In this document: positions 9,150-17,705 of the stretch, one piece after another
How the letters are laid out: each line of letters begins with the position of its first letter
Numbering within the stretch: position 1 is the first letter of the stretch
NCBI GenBank assembly: GCA_030531795.1
Contig: JAUNMN010000013.1
Span: forward strand, 1-33,203
Length of the DNA stretch: 33,203 nt
Source of the DNA: Neisseria sp.
GTDB lineage: Bacteria > Pseudomonadota > Gammaproteobacteria > Burkholderiales > Neisseriaceae
Direction: 5' to 3'
The notes under the pieces: generated by a model
Told to the model about the DNA's origin: nothing
The model's input: the letters and a program-made list of their open reading frames with translations, nothing else
Database searches by the model: none
Translations under genes and position numbers: made by a program

Positions 9150-9779
9150 TTATTGATTTTTCAAACGCATAATCACCATATGACGTTCGGCATCCAGCAT
9201 CGGAACGTGTAATTTTTCTACTTTTTCCACCGCCACATCAGCAGGAATATGCTCCAATTCTTCGTATGGATACACGCCTTTCATCGCTGCCCAATAGCCG
9301 TTTTCGTTCAATAAGTGTTTGGTTAAGCTAATGAAATCCGCCAATTCGGCAAAAGCACGACTGGTAACAACGTCCACTTTTTTGTCGTGCATCGCTTCCA
9401 CGCGACCGCTTGCCACCGTTACATTGCTCAATCCCAATTCAATCACGGCTTGTTGCAAAAACGAGGTTTTTTTGGTGTTGGCATCCAACAAAGTAATCTG
9501 CAAATCAGGGCGACAAATCGCGGTTGGAATCCCAGGCATACCGCCGCCCGAACCCACGTCCATCAAAGTTTTCGCGTCTTTTATGTAAGGCAACAAGGTT
9601 AAGCTATCCAAAACATGATGGCTAATCATGGTTGATTCGCTGCGCAAGGCAGTGAGATTGTAGGTGCTATTCCATTTTTTGAGTAAGGCAACATATTCGA
9701 GCAACAGCAATTGCTGGGCGGTGTTCAATTCCAAACCCAGTGCTTGCAAACCTGTTTGTAATTTTTGTTTATTATCCAT
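9150..9779 (-). CDS. rsmG: 16S rRNA (guanine527-N7)-methyltransferase
   Basis: RsmG (GidB) methylates N7 of G527 in 16S rRNA using S-adenosylmethionine. The protein is about 209 residues, normal for the family. The SAM-binding loop is LMDVGSGGGMPGIPTAI, followed by LLDANTKKTSFL; the VTSRAFAEL segment is the conserved substrate-side motif. Two starts are possible: ATG at 9785 sits only 1-2 bases after AGGAA, while ATG at 9779 is about 8 bases away and is preferred. It precedes parA, a conserved pairing near the chromosome origin in many bacteria. No membrane segment and no oddity seen. Confidence 0.93.
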   Translation of the reverse strand: MDNKQKLQTGLQALGLELNTAQQLLLLEYVALLKKWNSTYNLTALRSESTMISHHVLDSLTLLPYIKDAKTLMDVGSGGGMPGIPTAICRPDLQITLLDANTKKTSFLQQAVIELGLSNVTVASGRVEAMHDKKVDVVTSRAFAELADFISLTKHLLNENGYWAAMKGVYPYEELEHIPADVAVEKVEKLHVPMLDAERHMVIMRLKNQ

Positions 9780-9927
9780 ATTCATTTTCCTGCTTGGAAT
9801 TTTTGTCAGTTCGTTTTTTTAGTGTTTGAATAATAACGGATTTTTGATTATTTGCCTTGTGAATTATTTGCACGGCTGTTTGAATTTTTTTCATACAAAA
9901 AGCCAGTGCAGACGGCAAACGCCCGAT

Positions 9928-10824
9928 TTAATGTTTGCGCTCGGTAACAAATCTTGCCAACTCACGCAATTGCCATGCGTTTTCGCCAAAGTCTGCCAAC
10001 TCGGCAATCGCTTGTTCTATCAATTGTTCGGCATATTCGCGTGCCGTCTGCAGTCCAAGCAAGGCAACATAAGTTGGCTTATTGTTGTCGGCATCTTTGC
10101 CTGCAGTTTTGCCCAAAGTGACGGTGTCAGCCTCGCAGTCCAACACATCGTCAATCACTTGAAACGCCAAACCCAATTTCTTGGCATACGCATCTAATTT
10201 TTGACACGCCATCTCGTCCAAATCGGGGCAAGCCAACGCACCCAAAGCCACCGCCGCGCGGATTAATGCACCTGTTTTTAAGCTGTGCATGTGTTCCAAC
10301 TCAGTTTGCATCATCGCTTTGCCGACATTGCCCAAATCGATGGCTTGTCCGCCTGCCATGCCCAAACTGCCCGATGCTTGCGCCAACACCGCCAACATTT
10401 TCAGCTGGCGTTCGGCTGGCAAATTGCTGGGGCGACTCAGCACATCAAACGCCAAACTTTGCAGCGCATCGCCCACCAGCAAAGCGGTTGCTTCATCGTA
10501 TTGCACATGACAAGTGGGTTTGCCACGACGCAAGCTGTCGTTGTCCATCGCAGGCATATCGTCATGCACCAAAGAGTAAACGTGAATCAGCTCCACTGCC
10601 GCCAACGCCTGCTCTACCGCTGCGTGAACAGGTTTGCCCAAAGCACTCGCCGCCAACAGCAACAGCGGTCGCAAACGCTTGCCGCCGCCCAAGCTGACGT
10701 AACGCATCGCTTCGTGCAAACGTGCCAAACTGCCGTCTGCAGACGGCAACACGCGTTCCAACGCCAACTCGGTTTGTGCCTGCGCTTGCTGTTGCCATTT
10801 CGCCAAATTATTCGCTGGGTTCAA
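9928..10824 (-). CDS. ispA: Farnesyl diphosphate synthase (short-chain polyprenyl synthetase)
   Basis: The enzyme condenses IPP with DMAPP and then GPP to give farnesyl diphosphate, the precursor for undecaprenyl phosphate and quinone side chains. Both aspartate-rich motifs are present: DDMPAMDND (D88, D89, D94) and DDVLD (225-229). GGGKRLRP (47-54) binds pyrophosphate. At 298 residues it has the usual size. The first DDxxxxD form with a two-residue insert is typical of bacterial farnesyl synthases. Its ATG lies inside the end of xseB (17-base overlap), so translation is probably coupled. A palindromic double DUS at 10732-10747 encodes part of LPSADGS near the N-terminus, a stretch unlikely to be structurally important. 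Confidence 0.94.
   Translation of the reverse strand: MNPANNLAKWQQQAQAQTELALERVLPSADGSLARLHEAMRYVSLGGGKRLRPLLLLAASALGKPVHAAVEQALAAVELIHVYSLVHDDMPAMDNDSLRRGKPTCHVQYDEATALLVGDALQSLAFDVLSRPSNLPAERQLKMLAVLAQASGSLGMAGGQAIDLGNVGKAMMQTELEHMHSLKTGALIRAAVALGALACPDLDEMACQKLDAYAKKLGLAFQVIDDVLDCEADTVTLGKTAGKDADNNKPTYVALLGLQTAREYAEQLIEQAIAELADFGENAWQLRELARFVTERKH
10732..10747. repeat. Palindromic overlapped double DUS inside ispA
   Basis: GCCGTCTGCAGACGGC reads as one DUS on each strand, the two sharing their TGCA end. It lies in coding DNA, encoding part of PSADG on the minus strand. Confidence 0.8.
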
Positions 10825-11038
10825 GCTGCAACTCCTTCACTTCGCCTGCGTCCAAAATCTGCAATTTTTGTTCTACTTGCGCCAGTTTTTCCTGACAATA
10901 ACGCACCAACTCATTGCCTTCTTGATACGCGGCGAGTGCGTCTTCCAGCGGCATTTCGCTGCTTTGCATGGCTTGGGTTAAGGTTTCTAAACGTTTTAAG
11001 GCTTCTTCAAACGATTTTGGGGCGGCGTGTTTTCTCAT
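10808..11038 (-). CDS. xseB: Exodeoxyribonuclease VII small subunit
   Basis: XseB joins several copies to one XseA to form exonuclease VII, which degrades single-stranded DNA. The protein is 76 residues, normal for XseB. The core [17 protein letters not shown], followed by [20 protein letters not shown] and [13 protein letters not shown], is the family's helical hairpin signature. I chose the ATG at 11038 ([10 protein letters not shown]); the frame stays open 44 codons upstream, but that extension is not family-like. The gene overlaps the ispA start by 17 bases, the common xseB-ispA order that in other bacteria often continues to dxs; xseA is not nearby. Confidence 0.93.
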   Translation of the reverse strand: MRKHAAPKSFEEALKRLETLTQAMQSSEMPLEDALAAYQEGNELVRYCQEKLAQVEQKLQILDAGEVKELQLEPSE

Positions 11039-11181
11039 GATTTTGCTCAAAAATAAAGGGCGTATTGTAGCATTTTTTAGACCGTGCTTCACTGGCTTTA
11101 TGCCGTCTGCGCTTTTAGAGAAGCGTTTTAAAAGCCATTTTGACAATAGCAAATTCGCGTTCAAACTCAACGCATCTTTCT

Positions 11182-11219
11182 TTTTCAGATAAGCAGAAAA
11201 CCGCTACAATAGCGGTTTT
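11182..11219 (+). promoter_or_regulatory. gltX promoter with a perfect palindrome over the -10
   Basis: TTTTCA (11182-11187) and TACAAT (11205-11210) are separated by 17 bases and fit a sigma-70 promoter, with a start near 11217. The -10 lies in a perfect 10-bp inverted repeat: AAAACCGCTA (11197-11206), loop CAA, TAGCGGTTTT (11210-11219). Because the start would fall inside the right arm, the hairpin cannot form in the gltX mRNA. It may be an operator or simply a structural coincidence. Confidence 0.5.
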
Positions 11220-11258
11220 ATTTTTCTGGCTTCATTCATTCAAAATAAGGACAAACAC

Positions 11259-12653
11259 ATGACTGTCAAAACCCGTTTTGCCCCCAGCCCGACTGGTTAT
11301 TTACACATTGGCGGCGTGCGCACCGCGCTGTTTTCTTGGGCGTTTGCACGCAAGCATCAAGGCGATTTTTTGTTGCGTATTGAAGACACCGATTTAGCGC
11401 GTTCAACTGCGGAATCGGTGAACATCATTTTAGACGGTATGAATTGGGTCGGTCTGCATTACGACAATGCCGATGATGTGGTTTACCAAACGCGCCGTTT
11501 TGAGCGTTATCGCCAAGTGATTGATGAATTGTTGGCAGCAGGCAAGGCGTATTACTGCTATTGCAGCAAGGAAGAATTGGAAGCGATGCGCGAAAAAGCG
11601 GAAAAGGAAGGCACGGCAACTTACGACCGCCGTTGGCGACCTGAAGAAGGCAAGGTTCTACCTGAAATTCCTGCTGATGTGCAACCTGTGGTGCGTTTCA
11701 AAACGCCGATTGACGGGGTGACGCGTTGGGTGGATTTGGTCAAAGGCGAAATTTCGATTCCAAATGAGGCGTTGGACGATTTGATTATCGCTCGTGCAGA
11801 CGGCACGCCAACTTATAATTTCTGCGTGGTGGTGGACGATTTTGATATGGGCATCAGCCATGTGATTCGTGGCGATGACCATGTGAACAACACGCCTAAA
11901 CAAATCAATATTTTGCAAGCGATGGGGGCGACTTTGCCGCAATACGCGCATTTGCCGATGATTTTGAACGAGCAAGGCAAGAAAATTTCTAAACGCAGCG
12001 GCGACACGGTGGCGATTACCGATTTTGGAGCAATGGGTATTTTGCCTGAAGCCATGCTCAATTATTTGGCGCGTTTGGGTTGGGCGCACGGCGATGATGA
12101 ATTTTTCACGATGGAACAATTCATTCAATGGTTTGATTTGAAAGATGTTTCGCCATCACCTAGCCGCATGGATTTGAAAAAATTGTATTGGATTAACGCC
12201 GAACACATCAAAGCCACGCCAAATGATGCCTTGGCACAATTGGTTGCTCCGCGTTTGGCTTTGCGTGGCGTACACGAAACCAGCAAACCTGCGCTGGCGG
12301 ACGTGTTGGCTTTAGTGAAAGACCGCGCTCAAGATTTAAATGCTTTGGCGGACGAATGTGTTTACTTCTATCGCAAAGGTGAGCCAGCGGCGGCTGATGT
12401 GGAAAAACATTGGGACGATGAAGCGGCGGCGCGTATGTTGCGTTTTGCCAGCAAATTGGAAGGCGTAAGCGAGTGGAATGCGGCGAATATTCACGATTTG
12501 TTCAAACCATTTTGCGATGAAGAAGGCATCAAAATGGGCAAATTGGGTATGCCTTTGCGTTTGGCGGTGTGCGGCACAGCGAAAACGCCGAGCGTAGACG
12601 AAGTGTTGGCTTTAATCGGCAAAGAAGAAGTGTTGCGCAGAATACGCGGTTAA
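11259..12653 (+). CDS. gltX: Glutamate-tRNA ligase
   Basis: GluRS charges tRNA-Glu with glutamate. The 464-residue class I synthetase has the HIGH-type signature in PSPTGYLHIGG (H16) and the KMSKS-type motif in GKKISKRSG (around residue 243-250). The Rossmann core is seen in LLRIEDTDLARST and VIRGDDHVNNTPKQI, with WIN and the anticodon-binding helical domain behind it. AAGGA is correctly placed before the ATG. It is a single-gene unit: promoter and palindrome upstream, DUS terminator directly after the stop. One DUS is embedded at 11795. Only one gltX is seen, so whether it also serves tRNA-Gln cannot be judged here. Confidence 0.96.
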   Translation: MTVKTRFAPSPTGYLHIGGVRTALFSWAFARKHQGDFLLRIEDTDLARSTAESVNIILDGMNWVGLHYDNADDVVYQTRRFERYRQVIDELLAAGKAYYCYCSKEELEAMREKAEKEGTATYDRRWRPEEGKVLPEIPADVQPVVRFKTPIDGVTRWVDLVKGEISIPNEALDDLIIARADGTPTYNFCVVVDDFDMGISHVIRGDDHVNNTPKQINILQAMGATLPQYAHLPMILNEQGKKISKRSGDTVAITDFGAMGILPEAMLNYLARLGWAHGDDEFFTMEQFIQWFDLKDVSPSPSRMDLKKLYWINAEHIKATPNDALAQLVAPRLALRGVHETSKPALADVLALVKDRAQDLNALADECVYFYRKGEPAAADVEKHWDDEAAARMLRFASKLEGVSEWNAANIHDLFKPFCDEEGIKMGKLGMPLRLAVCGTAKTPSVDEVLALIGKEEVLRRIRG

Positions 12654-12676
12654 ACTTTGAACTGAAACATAAAACA

Positions 12677-12711
12677 ATGCCGTCTGCAGTGAAATGCAGA
12701 CGGCATTTTTA
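12677..12711 (+). terminator. DUS-pair terminator after gltX
   Basis: ATGCCGTCTGCA (12677-12688), loop GTGAAA, TGCAGACGGCAT (12695-12706), then TTTTT. Directly downstream of gltX. Confidence 0.87.
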
Positions 12712-12793
12712 CTCACAATTTCAAATAAAACAATTTGTTGTATTCAATTTAAACAACTTAAACAACAAACTGACACAACAAACGCAGACAGCA

Positions 12794-13093
12794 TCACGCC
12801 ATTAAATGCCCCAAAATCCCCGATGAAGCCACCGCGATTAACACGGTTGGCATCATGCTCAAACGTGAAGCGGCGACTAAAGTAATCAGCAAGGCAATCA
12901 ATTCATGCGGTTTGTCCGAAGCGAAATGCGGTGCAATCACTGCCAGCAACACACACCCTGGGGCAGCATCCATCACCGCAGCAGCGCGTTTGCTTAATGT
13001 GCGATTGCGTAAGGCGAAAAAGCCGATTAAGCGCGTGGAATAGGTTGCCAACAGCATACCGATGATGGTTAAAAAAGCGTCTAATGAAATCAT
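12794..13093 (-). CDS. azlD: Branched-chain amino acid exporter, small subunit AzlD
   Basis: A 99-residue membrane protein with about four helices: ISLDAFLTIIGMLLATYSTRL, then MDAAPGCVLLAVIAPHF, then ELIALLITLVAASRLS, then a C-terminal helix. The APGCVLLAVIAP segment is typical of AzlD. With AzlC it forms the AzlCD (LIV-E family) exporter that removes excess branched-chain or related amino acids. I chose the ATG at 13093, which overlaps the azlC stop as ATGA and has GGGAGAAAA upstream; the longer frame up to 13156 is antisense of azlC sense only and is not needed. Confidence 0.88.
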   Translation of the reverse strand: MISLDAFLTIIGMLLATYSTRLIGFFALRNRTLSKRAAAVMDAAPGCVLLAVIAPHFASDKPHELIALLITLVAASRLSMMPTVLIAVASSGILGHLMA

Positions 13094-13764
13094 GCTTTTT
13101 CTCCCCAAAACCATGCCGAAGCCAAGCCAGCCAGCGTGCCTGTAATCACATACCACGCGCCGTCCACCAGTAAATAAGTCGCCACCGCCACCGCCAAGCT
13201 AACAAACCAAGGACGCGCTGCGGCAAAACTTTTCCACAAACCGCGCAACAAAACCAAAAACACGGCGGGAAACGCCATGCCAAAGCCCCACGCTTCAATG
13301 TCGCCCAAATGCGGGCCAATCATTGCGCCGACAAAAGTGAAAAACACCCACACACTGTAAAACAGCAAGGCAACGCCCATGTAATAAGACCAGCTAAATA
13401 TGCCGTGTTTTTTCGCGTCCGCCAAACCCATTGCCCAGCATTCATCCGCCATAAAAAACAAGGCAGGCAACAGTTTTTTCATCGGCAAATGTTTGATATA
13501 CGGCACAAACGCCGCACCCATCAAAATATGGCGAGTGTTAATCATGAACGTTACCGCCACAATTAGCAAAATTGGCAAAGGGTCTTGCCACAAACCAATC
13601 GCCGCAAATTCCGAACCACCTGCGAAATTTAGCCCTGTCATCAGCGGCACTTCTGCTACAGTCATGCCCTTTTTCGCCCCTTGCGCCCCCAAAATCAAGG
13701 CAAAAGGCAAAATCCCGACTTGAATCGGAATACTTTCTTTCATGCCGCGAACAAATTCTGACAT
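13090..13764 (-). CDS. azlC: Branched-chain amino acid exporter, large subunit AzlC
   Basis: This 224-residue inner-membrane protein has the AzlC hallmarks: ESIPIQVGILPFALILGAQ at the start and LMTGLNFAGGSEFAAIGLW in the second helix region, then FMINTRHILMGAAF. About five to six membrane helices are evident. It pairs with AzlD downstream (4-base overlap), and yigZ ends 1 base before its start, so yigZ-azlC-azlD is one tightly packed transcript. The substrate, probably leucine, isoleucine, valine or a close analogue, is inferred from the family. Confidence 0.9.
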   Translation of the reverse strand: MSEFVRGMKESIPIQVGILPFALILGAQGAKKGMTVAEVPLMTGLNFAGGSEFAAIGLWQDPLPILLIVAVTFMINTRHILMGAAFVPYIKHLPMKKLLPALFFMADECWAMGLADAKKHGIFSWSYYMGVALLFYSVWVFFTFVGAMIGPHLGDIEAWGFGMAFPAVFLVLLRGLWKSFAAARPWFVSLAVAVATYLLVDGAWYVITGTLAGLASAWFWGEKA

Positions 13765-13765
13765 T

Positions 13766-14416
13766 TTATGCTTTCGTTTCCATCATTTCATTTTCATCCA
13801 TGCCGTCTGCAGACGGCACAGCCACATCAATTTGTCGCGTATGCACACACGCATCAATCAGATTTTGATAATGTGCCAATGGCACACGAACGTGCAAACG
13901 GCAATCCAATTGCAAATCTTGTGCCACAATTTCGGCTTCGTGCAATTTCAGCAAACGCATGGCTTCGCTTAAATGTGGGTAATCACAACGCAGATTTAAG
14001 GTTTTTTCCACATTTTTTTGTCGCACTTGTGCCGTCTGCAGTGCCATCGCGGTGCTGGTTTTATACGCATGAATCAAGCCAGGGACACCGAGCAAAGTGC
14101 CGCCAAAATAGCGCACCACCACCACCAAAACATCGCTCAAACCCGCAGAATCAATCTGCCCCAAAATCGGTCGCCCTGCGCTGCCTGCTGGCTCGCCATC
14201 ATCGTTAGCACGAAATTGCGTGCCGTCCACACCCAAACGATAGGCATAACACCAATGGCGTGCCTTGTGATGCTCTTGACGCAAAGCGTCCACCAAAGGT
14301 TTAACATCATTGACAGAAGCAATCGGATAAGCAAAAGCGATAAAGCGACTGCCCTTATCCTTAAACTCCGCTTGATTTGCCGCACTCAAAGTTTGATAAC
14401 TGCTGATTTCACTCAT
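13766..14416 (-). CDS. yigZ: YigZ/IMPACT family protein
   Basis: A 216-residue member of the UPF0029/IMPACT family. The N-terminal domain shows the conserved KGSRFIAFAYP, HHKARHWCYAYRLG, NDDGEPAGSAGRPIL and VVVRYFGGTLLGVPGL blocks. The C-terminal domain is the ferredoxin-like YigZ fold. Eukaryotic IMPACT regulates Gcn2; the bacterial role is unsettled, and ribosome- or peptidase-linked roles have been suggested. The C-terminus encodes PSADGMDENEMMETKA, where the PSADG part comes from a palindromic double DUS. It is the first gene of the yigZ-azlCD run and lies after the etfA terminator. Confidence 0.9.
   Translation of the reverse strand: MSEISSYQTLSAANQAEFKDKGSRFIAFAYPIASVNDVKPLVDALRQEHHKARHWCYAYRLGVDGTQFRANDDGEPAGSAGRPILGQIDSAGLSDVLVVVVRYFGGTLLGVPGLIHAYKTSTAMALQTAQVRQKNVEKTLNLRCDYPHLSEAMRLLKLHEAEIVAQDLQLDCRLHVRVPLAHYQNLIDACVHTRQIDVAVPSADGMDENEMMETKA
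13802..13817. repeat. Palindromic overlapped double DUS inside yigZ
   Basis: GCCGTCTGCAGACGGC again, giving a DUS on both strands that share TGCA. It lies close to the 3' end of yigZ. Confidence 0.8.
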
Positions 14417-14445
14417 GCTCTTATCATTTCATTAAACAGGAAAAC

Positions 14446-14471
14446 GCCGCCTGCAAGCATCTGCAGACGGC
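14446..14471 (-). terminator. DUS-derived hairpin after etfA
   Basis: GCCGCCTGCA (14446-14455, one base off the DUS) pairs with TGCAGACGGC (14462-14471), loop AGCATC. On the minus strand it is followed by GTTTTCC, giving a short U tail 22 bases after the etfA stop. Confidence 0.6.
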
Positions 14472-14492
14472 ATCTCATTCTTTAAAGCCAAA

Positions 14493-15431
14493 TTATGCGT
14501 TTTTCAGTGCCGCAGTCAATTCAGGCACAATCTCAAACAAATCGCCCACAATACCAAAATCAGCAATATTGAAAATTGGTGCATCAGGGTCTTTATTGAT
14601 GGCAACCACCGTTTTACTGTCTTGCATACCAGCAACGTGCTGAATCGCACCCGACACGCCCACCGCAATATACAATTCTGGTGCAACGATTTTGCCTGTT
14701 TGTCCAACTTGCGCATCATTCGGCGCGTATTCCGCATCCACCGCCGCACGACTCGCCCCTATCGCCGCACCCAACACGTCCGCCAAAGGTGTTAACACCG
14801 CCTGAAACTGCTCGGCACTGCCCAAAGCGCGCCCACCCGTAACAATCACGCGCGCTTGCGTCAATTCTGGGCGGTCAAGCTGGGTTAGTTCACGCGATAC
14901 AAATCGGCTCAAACCTTGTGCAGGCGTGCTGGCAACGTTTTCAATCGCCGCAGAGTTGCCGTCTGCAGCCGCCGCTTCAAAAGCACTGGCACGCACAGTC
15001 AAAACCAAACGCTCTTCATCGCTGCGAACTGTAGTAAACACATTGCCAGCGTAAATCGGACGCACAAAAGTATTTTTATCCACAATCGCGGTCAAGTCCG
15101 ACACTTGTGAACAATCCAATAATGCCGCCACCCGCGGAGCAAGGTTTTTGCCAAAGGTGCTGGCTGCCAACACAATGTGCTGATAATCGTTCGCCAAACT
15201 TTGCACCAAAGGTGCAAGCTCTTCTGCCAAACCTGCCGCATAATGCGTCGCCTCTGCCTGCAAAACCTTGGCAACACCAACACATTTTGCCGCCTGCGCT
15301 GCAACCGTTTGCACCGCTTCGCCAGCCACCAAAACATGAACTTCGCCCAACTGACTGGCGGCCGCAATAGCGTTTAAACTAACGGGATTTAAATTTTGAT
15401 TATCGTGTTCTGCGATGACTAAAACTGTCAT
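14493..15431 (-). CDS. etfA: Electron transfer flavoprotein alpha subunit
   Basis: EtfA with EtfB carries electrons from acyl-CoA and other flavin dehydrogenases to ETF:quinone oxidoreductase. The 312-residue protein begins MTVLVIAEHDNQNLNP. Its FAD-binding C-terminal domain is clear: GGRALGSAEQF, then GASRAAVDAEY, then GQTGKIVAPELYIAVGVSGA, and NKDPDAPIFNIADFGIVGD. I chose the ATG at 15431, which has AAGGAGCAAGCAA upstream; the frame is open further up but runs into etfB. It is 11 bases after the etfB stop, so the pair is one transcript. One DUS lies at 14958. Confidence 0.96.
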   Translation of the reverse strand: MTVLVIAEHDNQNLNPVSLNAIAAASQLGEVHVLVAGEAVQTVAAQAAKCVGVAKVLQAEATHYAAGLAEELAPLVQSLANDYQHIVLAASTFGKNLAPRVAALLDCSQVSDLTAIVDKNTFVRPIYAGNVFTTVRSDEERLVLTVRASAFEAAAADGNSAAIENVASTPAQGLSRFVSRELTQLDRPELTQARVIVTGGRALGSAEQFQAVLTPLADVLGAAIGASRAAVDAEYAPNDAQVGQTGKIVAPELYIAVGVSGAIQHVAGMQDSKTVVAINKDPDAPIFNIADFGIVGDLFEIVPELTAALKNA

Positions 15432-15442
15432 TTGCTTGCTCC

Positions 15443-16189
15443 TTAAATCGCTTTCACTTCGCGCAATTTTGCCACCAATTCCGCCACATTCGCCACTTTC
15501 ACGCCTGTTTGACGTGCTTTTGGTTCGGCGTATTGCTGCACTTGCAGACGGCATTCAACGTTTAAACCCAAATCTGCTGGCGTGATTTTTTCCAAAGGTT
15601 TCTTTTTCGCCGCCATCAAATTTGGTAACTTCACAAATCGTGGTTCGTTCAAACGCAAATCGGCACTAATCACCGCAGGCAAACGCAAAGCAAGCGTTTC
15701 TTCGCCACCATCAATTTCACGCGTAACCAACACTTCATCGCCCTGCACTTCCACTTTGCTGGCAAACGTACCTTGCGGTGCATTCAACAAAGCCGCCAAC
15801 ATTTGCGCTACTTGGTTGGCATCATCGTCAATCGCCTGTTTACCCAAAAACAACAATTGCGGCGCTTCTTTTTCTGTCACCGCTTTCAGCAATTTCGCCA
15901 CCATCAAAGGCTCTAACGCTTCATCGCATTCAACATGAATCGCACGGTCAGCACCCATCGCCAAAGCAGTGCGCAACACATCTTCGCTTTTCTTTTCACC
16001 CAAAGACACCGCCACAATTTCACTGACTGTGCCTGCTTCTTTTAAGCGAACCACTTCTTCCGCCGCAATTTCATCAAACGGGTTCATCGACATTTTGACA
16101 TTACCAATATCCACGCCCAAACCATCTGCTTTCACGCGCACTTTCACATTAAAGTCCACCACGCGTTTTACCGCCACCAATGCTTTCAT
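15443..16189 (-). CDS. etfB: Electron transfer flavoprotein beta subunit
   Basis: The 248-residue partner of EtfA; it binds AMP and contributes to the dimer. [23 protein letters not shown] at the start, [31 protein letters not shown] and the [21 protein letters not shown] block are typical. The [30 protein letters not shown] region is the family signature. The ribosome site is weak (GGGTG). Its upstream gap of about 100 bases carries one DUS and the parS palindrome, so ParB binding could affect this promoter; that is inference. Confidence 0.96.
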   Translation of the reverse strand: MKALVAVKRVVDFNVKVRVKADGLGVDIGNVKMSMNPFDEIAAEEVVRLKEAGTVSEIVAVSLGEKKSEDVLRTALAMGADRAIHVECDEALEPLMVAKLLKAVTEKEAPQLLFLGKQAIDDDANQVAQMLAALLNAPQGTFASKVEVQGDEVLVTREIDGGEETLALRLPAVISADLRLNEPRFVKLPNLMAAKKKPLEKITPADLGLNVECRLQVQQYAEPKARQTGVKVANVAELVAKLREVKAI

Positions 16190-16240
16190 TTTGCACCCAT
16201 TTCAAAAAAATCAATCCACAATCACCACTGCAGACGGCAA

Positions 16241-16256
16241 TGTTTCACGTGAAACA
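16241..16256. other. parS: parS centromere site (ParB-binding)
   Basis: TGTTTCACGTGAAACA is a perfect 16-bp palindrome and identical to the widely conserved bacterial chromosomal parS consensus (TGTTNCACGTGAAACA). It lies in the etfB-pncA intergenic gap, right beside a DUS (16229-16238). parA is in the same window about 7.3 kb away. No second copy was found by eye here. Confidence 0.92.
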
Positions 16257-16288
16257 CCGCCAAACTTCTGTCAATTCCATTCGGATTA

Positions 16289-16942
16289 TTAAGTTGATTG
16301 ATTATAATTATTTGATTTTAAATATTTTTTAATTTCTTCAGCATTTTCCAAAACGATTGCACCTGCGTCATACATTTCGTTCCACGCCGTTTCTATCGTT
16401 TCAGGCGCAATGCCACGACACGCCGCCGCATTGACAATCACTCTCCAGTCGCCGCCTTTGAGCAATTGTAAAACCGTTGATTTTACACAATAATCGGTTG
16501 CTAAACCACCAACCACAATCACTTTTGTATCTTTGGCGCACAACCATTCCAGCAAACCCGTACTTAAACGCTCTTCAATATCGTGAAAACACGCGCCATA
16601 CGGATGCAATTCGGGGTCTACGCCTTTCCAAACGCAATAATCGTAGCCACTCAAATCAGGCAAACCATCAATCAATTCAAAGCCATAGCTACCCACCATC
16701 GCGTGCGACACCCAAGTAACATCGGCATTTTTCATGCCTGTTGGCTGCAACATTTCGCCGTGCGTTTGCACCAACCATTTTGCCGTTGGCGAGTGCGCGT
16801 CTTTGGTCATCACTCGCAAATCGGCGAGTGCCGCCTGCGCATTGAGTTCCGCCACAATTTCCGTGCCTTCCACAACAGGCAATTCATTCGGACACAGCGG
16901 CGTAAACGTTTTTTGAGCATCTACATCAATTGCAACAATCAC
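16289..16942 (-). CDS. pncA: Nicotinamidase
   Basis: PncA hydrolyses nicotinamide to nicotinate for the NAD salvage pathway. The 217-residue isochorismatase-fold protein shows the catalytic triad Asp8 (IDVDAQKTF), Lys106 (VWKGVDP) and Cys152 (GGLATDYCVKST). Metal ligands are likely Asp48 and His50 (KDAHSP) plus a further histidine such as His61 or His80. The cis-peptide region VGGLATDYCV is well conserved. It is on the minus strand, divergent from trmO and about 100 bases before etfB. The C-terminal tail (KYLKSNNYNQST) is polar and AT-rich. Confidence 0.92.
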   Translation of the reverse strand: MIVAIDVDAQKTFTPLCPNELPVVEGTEIVAELNAQAALADLRVMTKDAHSPTAKWLVQTHGEMLQPTGMKNADVTWVSHAMVGSYGFELIDGLPDLSGYDYCVWKGVDPELHPYGACFHDIEERLSTGLLEWLCAKDTKVIVVGGLATDYCVKSTVLQLLKGGDWRVIVNAAACRGIAPETIETAWNEMYDAGAIVLENAEEIKKYLKSNNYNQST

Positions 16943-17036
16943 GGTAATCGTCCCATTGAGAAAAGCAAAGCGGCATTATATAACAAAAGCAAGCATTTGC
17001 CGTGCTACAATTCGCCGTTTTTTACAGGTTTCGATT

Positions 17037-17705
17037 ATGCAGCACACCATTTCCAGCATCGGCATTGTCCACTCGCCCTACACCCAAAAATTCGGCATCG
17101 CACGCCAACCGTCGCTTGTACCAGCAGCACAAGTGTGCATCGCACTCAATCGCGAATTTAATGCCGATTGCGTACGCGGTTTGGACGAGTTTGATTACAT
17201 TTGGGTGCATTTCATTTTTCACGATGCCATCGCCGAAGCGTGGTCGCCGCTGGTTCGCCCGCCACGTTTGGGCGGCAAACAAAAAATGGGCGTGTTTGCT
17301 ACGCGTAGCCCACATCGCCCGAATCACTTGGGTTTATCGCTGCTCAAACTGGAAAAAATCAGCACTGCAGACGGCATCAGAATCTATTGCAGCGGCGCAG
17401 ACTTGCTGGACGGCACGCCCGTGATTGACATCAAACCGTATATTCCATTTGTGGAAGCGCAACCCAACGCCGCCGCAGGTTTTGTAACGGGCGCACCCGA
17501 ACAATTACAGATTATTTGGCAAACCGAAACCGATTTGCCTGCCGCCATCCTCGAATTGATTGAACAAAGCATCGCCCAAGACCCTCGCCCCGCGTATCAA
17601 AACATTCCCGAACGCGTGTATGTGATGAATATTGCAGGTTATGAAGTGCGTTTTCAAATTCAAGAACAAACTGCTTATATATTAAATATCGAACTCACGA
17701 GATAA
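17037..17705 (+). CDS. trmO: tRNA (N6-threonylcarbamoyladenosine37-N6)-methyltransferase
   Basis: TrmO (TsaA, YaeB) methylates t6A37 of tRNA-Thr using S-adenosylmethionine. The 222-residue protein has the family order: ISSIGIVHSPYTQKFGIARQ near the start, LDEFDYIWVHFIFH, RPPRLGGKQKMGVFATRSPHRPN, GLSLLKLEKI and LLDGTPVIDIKPYIPF. The ATG at 17037 has AGG upstream and gives the usual N-terminus; a longer frame from 16956 is less likely. TGCTACAAT ending at 17011 is an extended -10, so the transcript probably starts near 17018. It is the last DUS-bearing gene (17366) before the AT-rich island. Confidence 0.93.
   Translation: MQHTISSIGIVHSPYTQKFGIARQPSLVPAAQVCIALNREFNADCVRGLDEFDYIWVHFIFHDAIAEAWSPLVRPPRLGGKQKMGVFATRSPHRPNHLGLSLLKLEKISTADGIRIYCSGADLLDGTPVIDIKPYIPFVEAQPNAAAGFVTGAPEQLQIIWQTETDLPAAILELIEQSIAQDPRPAYQNIPERVYVMNIAGYEVRFQIQEQTAYILNIELTR

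Noticed and set aside
11197..11225. Intrinsic terminator upstream of gltX
   Set aside because: Lies between divergent genes and overlaps the gltX promoter, so there is no transcript to end on the plus strand.
15076..15084. Perfect DnaA box TTATCCACA
   Set aside because: Single copy inside etfA coding sequence with no cluster or AT-rich unwinding region; expected by chance.
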